A stretch of 64,000 nt of DNA from Actinostola sp. cb2023 (GCA_033675265.1 JAUJYZ010001207.1:83501-147500); one strand, 5' to 3'. Positions 46,437 through 58,251 are shown, counted from the first letter of the stretch. Notes: generated from the letters alone by a model not told the origin. Translations and numbers: made by a program.

Positions 46437-46745
46437 AGGTGGTTCCCGCATAATGAATGACCGGTTTGCCGTATTTTTCAACTCGCTCGCTCCGCGTCAA
46501 TATTGCTTGGATTTTTATGTGCTTAACACAAATACTAATTCAACTATTCTGCCTTTCGACGGTGTATTCAAAATTATCATTGTAAGCCGAGTTTGTGAAT
46601 GCGAGCTGATATTCAAACGACACCATTTTCACTAAAACTGCTGCCAAGCGTTATTCCCTCGTACGATTTTTTTTAAACTTCGTGAACGGCCTTTTAAGGT
46701 CTCTAGTAATGTTCTGACGAAGTAAGAAGGAAATTGATCGAGCCG
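46437..46745 (+). repeat. Dispersed repeat, uninterrupted copy (partner 58425-59405)
   Basis: It starts CCCGCATAATGAATGACC and contains CTCGCTCCGCGTCAATATTG and GTGCTTAACACAAATACT, ending near TGATCGAGCCGAAAT. The second copy carries an insertion at the TTAA of GTGCTTAACAC. Confidence 0.8.
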
Positions 46746-46777
46746 AAATCACCAATTCATATTTTTGTTGTCAAAAT

Positions 46778-47173
46778 TTGGACCTGTCGGTTGTTACGCT
46801 GATTGAAGAAGTCGCAAAAATCTTATCCTCCAAAAAGAAACACCTCAAAAAGAATGGTTTGGGAAACAAACCAAACGCGGCATTACCAGTAGAGGAGGAG
46901 GAATTAGAAAAGATGTGGTCGTCAGGTGCCATTGGCCTCCATAATCCAAGAGCTCTCCTTCACCTTGTGTGGTGGATTAATATGACCCATTTAGGCATGA
47001 GGGCTGTACAAGAACAACACGATTGCCAGATCCTGGATTTTGCCATCACAGACCAGTATGTAGAATATACAGAGAGACAGACGAAGAACAGGCAAGGAGA
47101 CGACGGAGCTGCACGTAAAAGAGCCAGAAAATACAACAACAAAATATGGAGGACGGACGGCGGAGAAAGAGAT
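46778..47173 (+). pseudogene. Tyrosine-recombinase-like (Crypton/QRICH1 type) protein, 5' part, disrupted by transposon
   Basis: The frame (probably open a little upstream of the first ATG) reads VTLIEEVAKILSSKKKHLKK, GLGNKPNAALPVEEEELEKM, LLHLVWWINMTHLGMRAVQE, VEYTERQTKNRQGD and KIWRTDGGERD. GNKPNA, the W-N--H-G-R block and ERQTK-R-G are hallmark motifs of the tyrosine-recombinase-like domain of QRICH1/ZMYM-type proteins and Crypton elements. The frame is cut exactly after GAT at 47173 by the 6.6-kb element; the same frame resumes at 53804 with CCT. It lies in sense orientation within intron 5 of the aminopeptidase gene. Confidence 0.8.
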
Positions 47174-47406
47174 AACACGTTCCAGAATGACTTCGGATAT
47201 TCCAAAGTTAGATTTCCCAGCACTTTTCGAGAGACTTTTCAATTTTTTGCTGGTTATTTTATCCATTTTAGCAAATATTGAAGACATCTTATTTGATTTG
47301 CCGATTTGATATTTTTTTCAGCTAAAATTGTTTCTGTTCTCAAAATTAAACTATAGAAACTGTTGTTTGGACCATAAATGGTACATAGTTATTATATTGC
47401 CAGTCC

Positions 47407-47832
47407 CATTCAAGATTTTGGCAAATGCCAGCATTCAAGATTTCGGCATATGCCAACATTCAAGAATTTGGCAAATGCCAGCATTCAAGATTTCGGCATA
47501 TGCCAACATTCAAGAATTTGGCAAATGCCAGCATTCAAGATTTCGGCATATGCCAACATTCACGATTTCGGCAAATGCCAGCATTCAAGATTTCGGCATA
47601 TGCCAACATTCAAGAATTTGGCAAATGCCAGCATTCAAGATTTCGGCATATGCCAACATTCAAGAATTTGGCAAATGCCAGCATTCAAGATTTCGGCATA
47701 TGCCAACATTCACGAATTCGGCATATGCCAACATTCACGATTTCGGCATATGCCAACATTCAAGAATTTGGCAAATGCCAGCATTCACGAATTCGGCATA
47801 TGCCAACATTCACGAATTCGGCATATGCCAAG
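47407..47832 (+). repeat. Left subterminal array: 25-bp units, about 17 copies
   Basis: Units CATTCAAGATTTCGGCATATGCCAA-like and CATTCAAGAATTTGGCAAATGCCAG-like alternate, giving a 50-bp higher-order period. Each unit has a 10-bp palindrome (GGCATATGCC) or near-palindrome (GGCAAATGCC). As 25 is not a multiple of 3, all three frames read through it as similar peptides, which are artefacts. Confidence 0.95.
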
Positions 47833-48487
47833 ATTTCAGATAAGATTGAAACAAGTGGTAAGAAATATTTTAAAAGCTTTTATTGAACATTAAATAATAC
47901 ATCATAAGGTTATTTATAGCCTATTCTACTTTATAGAATTAAATTACTATAATGTGTATTTCTATTCCATTGAGCATATCCCACAGAATTATCCATACAA
48001 ATCGATCATATCCCAAAAATACTCAATAACTCAATAACTTCTTCAATAAGTCTTAGACGCAAACTATGTGCATTGTTGTGTGAAACGTTGTTTGCAAGTG
48101 CACATCATACTAAATATTGTAGCAATGTGCAGGTATCGTGCTTACGTATTACAATACATCACAAGAGCTTAAACTAGTCGTTTCTGGTAGAAAGTGAAGT
48201 GCTGCGAGTTGTGCACTGCCGTACATGTAGCTTTCAATGCATACATGTAGCTGTCCCTTGTCAGCAAGGCACATTAGTGCTAATATAAAATAATAAAAAT
48301 GCAGTATAATAATAATAATAACTTTATTACTGTCATGTGTTCTAGCTTACAAGAAACCTATTTCCCTCCCATATATCTATTGATTCTCATTCCCACCCTT
48401 GCCCCAGTGCCCAGATCCCACATGACCAAACATGACACAGGAACTCCATCAAGATTAGTTTCGCTGCTCGCCTGGCGGCTAGCAGCA

Positions 48488-48624
48488 ATACTAAGCTCTC
48501 ATAAGCGACCAGCCTATGTTGTTTCAGCGCGCGGTCCGTCTCATTTTTAAGCGACAACAGCTCTGATCTAGTTATTACCACTTTTTCGAATTCCTGAAGT
48601 GGTCGCTTACGAGAGCTTCGACTG
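48488..48624. mobile_element. Small MITE with AAGCTCTCGTAAGCGACC ends
   Basis: TAAGCTCTCATAAGCGACCA at the left and GGTCGCTTACGAGAGCTT at the right are inverted, about 90 bp apart. Confidence 0.65.
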
Positions 48625-49042
48625 TACTATGCACTTGTGTCATTTTTTCCTCGTATTCATTCACTCAAACCTCATCTGTCCACAAAAAATCCTGTGCATA
48701 TTGTATATCGAGTGAATTTAAAATACAATGCGCTATTTCAAAAAACGTTGAATGACGATTGCACGACAAAAATAATAAGGTATAATATTAAGCTATAATT
48801 CTTAACTTAAATTAAATATTTCAATACTATTTTGTAGACTGTTCACTTAGTGCTACATTGTAGCTATCACTTTTTTGACCTCTTTTGCATCCATTTGTCC
48901 AAGCACCATGATTGTGTTAGATTTGTTTATGCTTCACTCTATTGAAGAAAAACAGAAAAGTGTCAAATATGAAATCAAATTTGTAAATAGGCAAAGTGAA
49001 CCATGGCATGTATGTAATATACAATTGAAATAGCATGGCTAT

Positions 49043-49205
49043 ACACCGAATCGAAATATGGCGACCAATTTGAATAACTTTGTTCCTGACTGACCAACCT
49101 CTCATTCATGTGAAAACGCTTTTGTGTTTCCACGTGAACACGAGCTTGGTCAGACCAAAACAATAGTTATTCAAATTGGTCGCCATATTTCGATTCGGTG
49201 TATAC
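49043..49205. mobile_element. MITE or foldback with ACCGAATCGAAATATGGCGA arms
   Basis: TACACCGAATCGAAATATGG at about 49043 continues to about 49080 and is perfectly inverted at 49166-49205, with a 85-bp loop. Confidence 0.8.
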
Positions 49206-49273
49206 TGTCTACACATTGTATATACTATATCATATGTATACTGTCGGTACATATAGCCTGAGAATTAAAATTA

Positions 49274-49342
49274 ACAGCTGTCTCTCATCGCATACATTGA
49301 TTCCACCTAGGAATTGATGTACGTGATGAGAGACAGCTGTTT
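49274..49342. repeat. Hairpin ACAGCTGTCTCTCATC
   Basis: ACAGCTGTCTCTCATC and its exact complement GATGAGAGACAGCTGT enclose a 36-bp spacer with a partial inner palindrome. Confidence 0.8.
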
Positions 49343-49475
49343 TCTCCGGCTAATGTATACTGTCAGTGTACATACAGTTCATATATGGTATGTGTCTATT
49401 TGTCTATTCTGCAATTGTACATAAAATATATACTGTATACAGTATAGAGGAACGCAATGTAGTTTTAAACAGGCT

Positions 49476-49572
49476 TTCTGCATTGTTTTCACTGCTCTGT
49501 GCATCTATTACATAATAATACACGCTCAGCAACCAATCAAATCGTGCATTCTTGGGAGGTACACATAGTTTA
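49476..49572 (+). repeat. Dispersed repeat copy (partner 38430-38525)
   Basis: ACTGCTCTGTGCATCTAT, ACGCTCAGCAACCAATCAAA and GCATTCTTGGGAGGTACAC match the earlier copy with scattered substitutions. Confidence 0.7.
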
Positions 49573-51253
49573 TATTATTTATAAACAAATATATTGCAAT
49601 GTCTATATACAGCACTAGTAAGCAGCATGTAGTGGATATAGAGTATATTATGTATATATATATACATTGTACATATACCACTTAATAGAGGTAGCAAATT
49701 TATGCAGAGTTTATATGGGTGAAACTCCACTGATTCGGGACTTTTAAAACAGGCCGCTTAATAGAGGGTGGCCACTTTAAAAGGTTGGTGTACTGAGTAT
49801 AGACAATAATAGACACTAGATGTATTCTACATTGTACATGTAGATGTCTATAGACACTTTTGGCAGGAAATATATGTCTGCTGTATATTAAGCTTATGAC
49901 GTTATGTATTAAAGCTTTATACCGTATTCTGAATGTGTATAAGCTTTATACTGCGATTATACAATCGAAACTTTGATCAGGAATTCATGTCAGCATCGAA
50001 TCTTACCTTTTAAAATGAGCATAAATTCTTGAATTTCACTGTATGTTTATAGATAAACAGCACTCTGTCACACATACCATTGTTCCATGTCGTTCTCCAG
50101 GGATTTGGTTGAAGAAAAGAGTGATTATTCCACGATAAAATACTAAAAGAGTTCTATAGTTTCTAGAACCGTTACAACACTAAGAAAATGGCGCTCAAAA
50201 CCGTGTTCTAGCCAATCAGAGTGAAGCGATGCAGGGGATATGTTCCAAATATGGAGTGGTCGTGTGACGCCTGACTGTTTATTCCCCGGCCGCCATGTTG
50301 ACGGTTGGTTATTCCCGTTCCTTTCGGAACGGTATTCGTCAATATTTACTGGTGAAAAGAATTTAACGAACTACAGCAATGGTCTCGTAACGAGCCAGCC
50401 TTCTCAACAGTCGGAAAACGAGCGGACAATCGATCGTACAATGAACACAAGAACCCAGGAAAGCGTACACAATGTAGCTCTAAATCCATGAAATGCCCGA
50501 TCTACTGACATCCAACGAACCGATGTCATCACCAAGACTACTACTCGAGCCCCAAAGCAATGGTCTTTCACGAAAAACGAAGCAATTACTTCTTTTGAAG
50601 CATGAAGACGTATTAACTTACTCGACTCTAATATCGTGCCCTACTTTGACTTTGGATAACTTACATGTAGTCGTAGACAACGTAAGATGATGGAAACCGA
50701 CCTGGAAACCGGATGATGTAATGAGCAATATACTTATTCCTGCTTAGACAGGTATGTGCTTTTTGGAATTTTGAAGCAATCGTAGTTATACATGTTTATA
50801 CTTGACGGTCAAACCCCTGGGTGCCACCCCTGGGGACGTTGGGGGATTTGTTCAAATGTCCATTCAAACATGATATCCCCCTGACATAGACATGGGGAAA
50901 CATAGACTTTATTTTAGTACCAGTAATTTACATACAATTTAGTTTATAAGTTAAGGAAATGGGAATGGGGCAGAGGAATCTGGACAAATCCCCACCCCCT
51001 GGGGGAACGAATGTACAATGTAGTCATCAGAGACATTGACGATGTATGCTTTTTGTTTGTTTCAGGTTGAGGTACAACCATGGGCTATGGATCATTGATA
51101 TATTTGACAATGGTGAGTTTAAGTCCAAGTATCAGAAGCCATTTCATTGTACATGTAAAGCTATCCCGCAACATTGTACATGTTTGTACTGTAAGTTATA
51201 TGGTAATTTGTCGCTTGGTAATTGTTAGTAATGTAGTTTGTAAGGTTTCTTAC

Positions 51254-51326
51254 TGAGCCCAGACGGCATTTGAACCCGTGACCTACTGGATACCAGTCAG
51301 GCGCTCTAACCACTGAGCCACTGGGA
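51254..51326 (-). repeat. tRNA-derived SINE-like sequence
   Basis: On the minus strand TGGCTCAGTGGTTAGAGCGC is an excellent A box and GGTTCAAATGCC a good B box, at tRNA-like spacing. The region between them, CTGACTGGTATCCAG, makes a hairpin but not a regular anticodon arm, and the acceptor ends pair poorly. A SINE relic is more likely than a working tRNA gene. Confidence 0.55.
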
Positions 51327-51916
51327 ACTCATGTGATTGAGCAGGTCTTGGTTCATACTGTACATGCTGTTAAAATATCTGAACAAAAAAAGCCTAAATG
51401 GTGTTACTTTTTTGGGTGGAAGGGCATTGAGAATCACCGTTTCTGGCCCTACTTGTTTAGTACATGTACCTTGCATGTACATGTACATGTAGTTGGCAAA
51501 GCTCGCTCGTCCTCATTGAAGGAAGAGTGAGAGAGCAGACTTCAGCTAAGCAGGTTATACAACACATACAGGTGTTGTTACACAAATATACATACATGTA
51601 CATGTATACATTGTATAGCTGTGATTTGCGTCGGTGGAGTGCTGCATGTCATACATTGGTTGATTTGTGATCATGAATAAACGAGCACAACTGTTTTTAT
51701 AATTATAATAAGTAATATCATGGCACCGAGGGATATTAGTGATTAAATGTCCCCGAAGCTGGCTGAGGGGGCATTTAAGGTGATTCCTTAGTTTTGCACT
51801 GCGCAACTCTACTGTGCATATATTATATAGTGTAGCTTATTGTGTGATCTATATGGCTTATGCACAAGTGCTGATTTTCGAGATCAGGATACTAGAATCG
51901 TTTGACATAAAAATAA

Positions 51917-52373
51917 CCAGGGTTTCCACTCATCCTGAAAAATAAAATTATCTGGCTTTTCCCTGACTTCTCACTGACCAAAAACCATTTTTCACTGACC
52001 ATACTGTACTCTTGTTTTACTATGATATCCTGCAGTGCGACTTACATTTACTATAGTCTTTTTATGTATGTACTGTATGTACAGTAATATGTATGAAGAA
52101 ATACATTTACATGGACCATATAAGGTCAATGACAACTTTTAAACTTTTTTGTGAGTTTTCATCATGATTGATCACAATCTGTCTAAATGTTACCCATAAT
52201 TATGCTACACTGTACATATCGATTTTGTGAAGGCTGACATAAATTCCCTGACTTTTCACTGACTTTTGGGTAAATTACAACATTCCCTGACCAAAATCAA
52301 AATTCCCTGACAATTCCCTGACCTTGAAAAAAAAATCAAATTCACTGACTTTTCAAGGTCAGTGGGAACCCTG
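51917..52373. mobile_element. MITE with CAGGGTTTCCACT ends and TTCCCTGAC-rich interior
   Basis: CCAGGGTTTCCACT (51917) and AGTGGGAACCCTG (52361-52373) are inverted ends with few mismatches. The interior repeats TTCCCTGAC and TTTTCACTGAC about eight times. CAGGG-type ends recall hAT MITEs, but I cannot find an 8-bp duplication. Confidence 0.6.
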
Positions 52374-52399
52374 TACACGGTATGGCTCCTAAAAGTTAA

Positions 52400-52515
52400 C
52401 GATTTTAGCACCCCGAAAGTAGCGACCCCCCCCCCCCCCCCCCCCGAAAGTAACAGTTACTTAAGGATGCTCAATCCGAAAGTAACGACCTCGCTACTTT
52501 CGGAACTGTACGGTA
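52400..52515. repeat. CCGAAAGTAACGAC repeats and poly-C
   Basis: CCGAAAGTAGCGACC, CCGAAAGTAACAG, CCGAAAGTAACGACC and the inverted TCGCTACTTTCGG occur around a 22-base C run. Confidence 0.6.
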
Positions 52516-52920
52516 TTTTATTAACGTTTTGTTTGTTTATTTCAGAATCAGTGGCTGTGGCAAGTACATGTATTTTGTCAGGACAATTGTGTGCTATTAA
52601 AGTGATAACTTGAATGCAACCGATTTCAAAATAGCGATAACTGGTCATTTCAAATAGATAAGTTATTCAAGGACAGTCTTATTATATTTGGTTGCAATTT
52701 GTTACCGTAATTACAGTATAATTTCTGACGAAATTGATTTTATACGTAAAAGAAAAGAAAAGTATTGTGTGTACAACAAGATAAATCCATTACATTGAGA
52801 AACTTCTTGCTTTGTAAAAACAATATTTTCAAGGAAGACCATGATTGAAAATAAAAAGTTATTATTGAATGTTGTTCATTGGTAACAGAAACCTAAAGCC
52901 TAGATTGTAGCAGTTTTGGT

Positions 52921-53458
52921 CGGCAATTGCCGGAATTCTCTGAGTTGGCAAATGCCAACTTCCTCTGAGTTGGCAAATGCCGGAATTCTCTGAGTTGGCA
53001 AATGCCAACTTCCTCTGAGTTGGCAAATGCCGGAATTCTCTGAGTTGGCAAATGCCAACTTCCTTTGAGTTGGCAAATGCCAGAATTCTCTGAGTTGGCA
53101 AATGCCAACTTCCTCTGAGTTGGCAAATGCCAACTTCCTTTGAGTTGGCAAATGCCAGAATTCTCTGAGTTGGCAAATGCCAACTTCCTCTGAGTTGGCA
53201 AATGCCGTAATTCTCTGAGTTGGCAAATGCCAACTTCCTTTGAGTTGGCAAATGCCAGAATTCTCTGAGTTGGCAAATGCCAACTTCCTCTGAGTTGGCA
53301 AATGCCGGAATTCTCTAAGTCGGCATTTGCCAACTTCCTCTCAGCTGGCATATGCCGGAATTCTCTAAGTCGGCATTTGCCAACTTCCTCTCAGCTGGCA
53401 TATGCCGGAATTCTCTGGTTTGGCAAATGCCGAGTTGCAGGGAAGTTGGCAAATGCCG
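52921..53458 (+). repeat. Right subterminal array: 25-bp units, about 21 copies
   Basis: Units GAGTTGGCAAATGCCAACTTCCTCT-like and GAGTTGGCAAATGCCGGAATTCTCT-like alternate in a 50-bp pattern. Near the right end the units change to CGGCATTTGCC and CTGGCATATGCC. The central decamer is the same as in the left array although the spacer sequence is different. Confidence 0.95.
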
Positions 53459-53803
53459 ACATACTGTTGGGTTCAGCAAGTAAATGCTTCTTGCACTTAT
53501 TTATGATGCCATATTTTCCTCTTTGGCAAACATGTTATAAGCAAATTGAATTCTTGCCATTAAAAATGGTCAAGCTGGCAAATTTGAATTTCCTTTTCAA
53601 TTTCAAATTTGACTGGTTTTAGCAGATTTCTCGATGATACAACAAACGTTGCCTGCAGTCCTACACCCGTTAGCTGATTGGACCTCTTTTTATAAAAGCT
53701 TGCCAAAATCTTCTCTTTTCTAGGCAAGGAATTTCATTTTTCAATGTTATTTGCTGAAATTTTGGTTTTGGAATATCCGAAGTCATTCTGGAACGTGTTA
53801 GAT

Positions 53804-54204
53804 CCTTACAGAGCGTTTATGGAGTACGCCAGTCATCGTCCACAAGGAGAAAATGTACCACCAAACTTCTTCCTGACCCCAATTGGTGATAAAAAGCCAT
53901 CAGAAGGAGATGTTTGGTTCAAGGCGTCTCCAGTTGGTCGCAATACACTGGCAAAACAGATGAAAATCATTGCTACAACAGCTGGATTGGATGGCAAATA
54001 CAGCAACTCATCTGGCCGCAAAACAGTGATCCAGTCGCTTCGTGACGATCGACTTTCATCCATGCACTTGAAATATGTGAGCTGACAGGTCATGCTAACC
54101 CTGAATCAATTTCAAGTTACAGCCATAATCCGCTGGAGAAGCAACGGAGGATGTCTAATCATCTCGCTGGATTTAGCACAGCAAACAGCACCACAACAAA
54201 TTGA
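53804..54204 (+). pseudogene. Tyrosine-recombinase-like protein, 3' part (one frameshift)
   Basis: The frame resumes after the transposon with PYRAFMEYASHRP, VPPNFFLTPIGDKKPS, VWFKASPVGRNTLAKQMKII and NSSGRKTVIQSL. The last block is the NHSxRKT motif with the first His changed to Ser but the Arg kept. A one-base loss near 54077 shifts the frame; the next frame gives ELTGHANPESISSYSHNPLE and a natural stop at 54202-54204. GHANPESISSY contains the late catalytic His and the Tyr. So the domain is complete apart from the insertion, one indel and the His change. Confidence 0.8.
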
Positions 54205-55331
54205 ACGGCCAACGGTGACAGCCGCTCTTCGGCTTCAAATGTGCTTGTAGAAATTAAAAACGCACGTAGTCTTGCCTCTCAGAGAGTAGAAAACACAGCT
54301 AAAGATAACAGTTCTACTCCTTTTCCTACAGGTGCTCTTGCGGGATTATTCTCTGATGTCACATTTAATAAATCCCCGATAAACATTTCCATCAACCTGC
54401 AATCAAGTGTAAATCACCGTTAAGTTATTTGCTGTTAGATGTAAGACAGCTGAGTGAGACAAACAACTTTGACTTCATTTAGTCCAAAAACACTTGCATT
54501 GTATCTTCAATCCGATTTTAAAGAAAAAAGAAAAGGTTTCTGAACCCACTGAATCAACATTACTCGTTTGAACAACAGTTAGGCTTTTAAAAGTTAGTTT
54601 ATCTCCTGAACTGAGATTGAGAACTGTTCAAATCCTTAATCAAAAAGTGCAAACGTTGTAAAGATAATTAAAGCAACCAGTGTTCTTGATTGTATTTACA
54701 AATAAAGATTTGTTAGCTTTTAAAACGTTTTAGTACTTACTTTTTCTATTAAACCAGTGAAACGTGGTTCAAAAGTTGACTCTCCAAGTCAGGATAAAAT
54801 AGTCTGCATAATGTCAAGCGAGCGGTTCAATATTCCTCCAAAACGCTAACATGACGATTATCCTTTCCATTTGTTGACAAGAAAGGGGTAAAAGTACTAT
54901 TGTTTTGCTTGTTTTACAATAAAATGAACCTAGCCGTTCAGTCACCACAAGTTACGATGCAAGCCGGGGAAGTCGTGAAGTAAGTTTGGATTTTTCATTC
55001 ATGCCTACAGCGGAGCCCACAGCTCGATTCCTATTTGCTCGCTATTTTTGTACGGCGGCTGTTAAATGGTTTCCCCGTGCGCTCAGTTAGTAAACATGCA
55101 TTTTTTGTTTTTCTGTTTTGTTTTGTTTTTGCTTTGCATAAATGCTATACGATTCAAGGAAAATTCATTGGCCCGACTCGTGAATTCCACGTTGAATTCC
55201 CTCGTCAGCCAATGAATTTACCTATAAAATCACAAAATGTTGTATTTTACGCACATTTCGAGTAAAATCACAAAATGTTGTAATTTTTACGTGATTTTGA
55301 CTTTGTTTATATCATGTCAGAGCATGGAAAC
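54205..55331. other. No supported gene
   Basis: Probable 3' flank of the recombinase-like gene. 55195-55290 has a duplicated AAATCACAAAATGTTGTA(T/A)TTTTACG phrase. Confidence 0.45.
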
Positions 55332-55538
55332 TAATAGACCTCTTTAGTTTCGTATGTGAATTGCCCATTTCAGATCATGTGATGTAAACATGGTGTTCTC
55401 TGATCTGGAGAATTAGTCCTTTCAATATGAACGAATAAATTTCAGAAATATAAAGGAACAATTCTCCAGAGAATATCAATGTTTACATCACATGATCTGA
55501 AATGGGCAATTTGCATACAAGCTAAAGAGGTCTATTGG
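55332..55538. mobile_element. 207-bp MITE with about 58-bp inverted ends
   Basis: AATAGACCTCTTTAGTTTCG and the following bases through ATGTAAACAT are mirrored from ATGTTTACATCACATGATCT to CTAAAGAGGTCTATT. A further inner pair TCTGGAGAATT/AATTCTCCAGA narrows the loop. Confidence 0.85.
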
Positions 55539-55589
55539 AGGCAAATGTTACAATGATTTTGATATGCAACATATATTTCTCCATCCTTC

Positions 55590-55985
55590 ATTACGCACCT
55601 GCTTCGAGCTTGAATGAAACAGCGCTTACTTTGTTATTTGGGTGGGAACCAAGTGCGTATATGTACCACAATTTAGTTTGCCGTTACAAAGTGCAGCTCG
55701 TTCACTCGGGGTTCCTGTGTCGCAATGCATAGTTGATCACCACGTGGGTCAGCGTTTTCTCCCACCGGCTTGGGAAAGTCTACCCCCTTGTAAAGTGTTT
55801 GCCGAGGCCGCCGTCTACATTATGTGTTACATGCTCATAGAGGCCGGTTACTTTATCAGTATCAGTAAATCGCACTGGGTTCCCTTATCAGCACGGGACT
55901 TTTATTATATCTGTTTCCATCGACTTTAATCAGGTTTGTGCAAGCGTCTAATTGATCACTAGTAAGAATTCAAAGCACGTTTTTC
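55590..55985 (+). pseudogene. DIRS/Ngaro-like reverse transcriptase fragment
   Basis: The + strand reads LLFGWEPSAYMYHNL, then after a frameshift SAARSLGVPVSQCIVDHHVG, AEAAVYIMCYMLIEAGYFIS and ISKSHWVPLSARDF. GWxPSAYxYH, the degenerate VDHH in place of a VDDR/IDDR catalytic pair, and GYFISISKS-WVP are typical of reverse transcriptases of tyrosine-recombinase retrotransposons. Another frameshift near 55905 leads to SIDFNQVCASV and a stop. It is dead: the catalytic box is mutated and at least two shifts are present. Confidence 0.65.
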
Positions 55986-56464
55986 ATTTCCAACAATTCC
56001 TAGTGGGGATTATTTCATCTTAGAACTGACTTTGAAGCCGTTCAAAAAAGTGTCAAACAGCCGAAAGCAGGCCGCCATCATCCTCGAGTGAAGAAAACCG
56101 AATTTTAAACCGGCAATAATTCTGGTCGATTACGAAGGAATCTTGATCATCAATCGAAGCAGGCTTTTGAAGACAAAAAAATTAAAAAACATCACCTAGA
56201 ACGACTTGTCAACCCGGCGAGATTCGGCCACCCTCTATTTCTGAGATCGTTTGCCTTTGAACTTCGCACCAGAAGACATTTGAACATTGCATTTATAAAA
56301 GCGATCGAACATTAACTCAAAACGGGTAAAATATGCATATACAAGTGGAGAATATACAAACTACGATCTGTCGTTACGATTCAAATCCAAGATGGCACTC
56401 GATAACTTGAAAAAGTTATCCATGACACAGCCCCTTTAAATATATATAATGTTGTAGTCGTGAC

Positions 56465-57100
56465 CGAAATTTCAGTATACAGACCTTTTACGTACCATCG
56501 GCCCAAAACCCAGGTGACGCCCCCTCGCGGAGGTATTCGGATGTACAGACTGCATGCTTACGCATGAGATGTGGGTACACCCGGAACGGTTTTTCGGCCT
56601 CCATTCGTTTGACTTCGTGTCCCTGGATAGTATTGCCAGAATGATAGAAGCGGAAATCCTCTGCCTCATGCACACCCTGTGCGACTCCCGGGTCTGCTAG
56701 GGTCAACCTCATCGCCAATCCGGTGCCTGGCGGCAGGCATGACGTTTATACGTTTCCGCCTTTTGTTCTACTTGGCCCTCTCCGAAACATTTTTAACCAA
56801 AGTTTCCATGGTGCGTCCACTGTTGTTGTGCCGGGCATTCGACCAAGACCATTCTGTTGGCATGGGCCACCCTTCAAGCCGTGGTTATTGATCGGCTACT
56901 GGTAGACAGGAAGGGTTCTGGTTCAGTACTGCTTTTCCCTTCCCGGCATTGTCGGGAAAGGACCTCGCCGGTTTGCTTGCAATATATGGGATCTCTGGGT
57001 GTTCCGATGTGTTAGCAAGGACTATCCTGCATCCGTGGGTTTCAAGACCTTGGAAAGCTACCTGACGCTGCCCTTCGATCCCTTGGAATCCCAACGCCTT
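56465..57100 (+). pseudogene. Downstream RNase H-like region of the same decayed retroelement
   Basis: Pieces in alternating frames read HSFDFVSLDSIARM (about 56600), then YTFPPFVLLGPLRNIFNQSF, STVVVPGIRPRPF and LLVDRKGSGSVLLFPS. From memory of the family, these are consecutive motifs of the region after the reverse transcriptase in DIRS/Ngaro-like elements. Several frameshifts and stops break it. It is separated from the previous fragment by 480 bp of unrelated sequence. Confidence 0.55.
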
Positions 57101-57728
57101 TGATGTAAATTTCTGGTTCAGGAACATGCCCATGTCTGCGGCAGAGGTCGGCTTTGGAACAACAGCTGTCGGAATTTCTAACTGTGTCTAATTGGTGTTC
57201 ATTAGAGGACAGAGCCCATCTTTCAGTGGATAACTTATATAATTTAGTACGAGACACTGTTTTTCTTTTTCAATGAATTCTTCACCGGGGATTGTACGTC
57301 GGACTTGGGGTCGGATTTTTGCCAACCAGGTGTTCAGACTCTAGTCCCTCGGGTCGTAGAATGCTAATTTAGGTTATTGCGCTGCTCAGGTATACGAAGC
57401 GTGAGCGTCAGGAAGGTTAAAGGGAACTGAATCCGAGTAATGGAGAGGAATAAAGAATGATATGGGTTACTTGGTGTGTGTTTGTCGTCTGGCTGGCAGT
57501 TTCGCTAGTTTGAGTGCCCATGGCACGGTGTTGAGGGCAGGAGCGGATTCTCCCCATAACTCAACCTTACCTGATGAGGTAATAAGCCATGCAGTGAGGA
57601 TGTGTAACTATTTTTCCTTTCGACTAAGGCCTAATGCAAACGTCAAACTTAAGTCGCGTCGATCAAGTTAGCTTCCTCAGCATAGTAAAATCACGGGAGC
57701 ATCACATTATTACTATGATGAGCCTATT

Positions 57729-57978
<250 letters not shown>

Positions 57979-58251
57979 TATAATAATGATAATAATAAGA
58001 ATAAGAATAACAAATAAGAATAAGAATAAATAAGAATAATAAATAAGAATAAGAATAAGAATAAGAATAATAACAAATAACAAATAAGAATAAAGATAAG
58101 AATAAGAATAGTAATAAAGGTTTAATGAAGTGTATCTACAAAATTAATAGGTTCGACTGAATTAAGTTCATGGTTCGGATCTACGTTTTAATAAAACCAG
58201 TCTTATGGCAAATGTATTGATCATTACGTTTTTTGCTTTTTTCTTTATCAG

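Larger units (their letters stand above)
47174..53799. mobile_element. 6.6-kb DNA transposon with 33-bp TIRs and palindromic subterminal arrays
   Basis: AACACGTTCCAGAATGACTT and the rest of a 33-bp repeat (47174-47206) is perfectly inverted at 53767-53799. AGAT flanks both sides (47170-47173, 53800-53803), a 4-bp duplication; because of flanking bases a 2-bp GA duplication with one longer TIR is also possible. Removing one AGAT and the element rejoins the host frame without a gap. Inside each end is an array of 25-bp repeats centred on GGCAAATGCC or GGCATATGCC. The interior (47900-52860) holds several small MITEs and a SINE but no recognised transposase, so this copy is non-autonomous. The superfamily is not identified. 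Confidence 0.9.

Noticed and set aside
47328..47893. Three overlapping 150-170 residue open frames of similar repeated peptides
   Set aside because: They run through the 25-bp array. As 25 is not a multiple of 3, each frame reads the same units in rotation, so the openness comes from the repeat and not from coding.
51254..51326. Functional tRNA gene
   Set aside because: The A and B boxes are good, but the anticodon arm and acceptor stem do not fold properly; a SINE relic fits better.
52862..53351. Minus-strand repeated-peptide frames of 129-152 residues
   Set aside because: Same artefact in the right subterminal array.
30839..54204. Treating the two tyrosine-recombinase-like loci as one gene
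   Set aside because: They are on opposite strands and both contain the C-terminal catalytic block, so they are separate copies.
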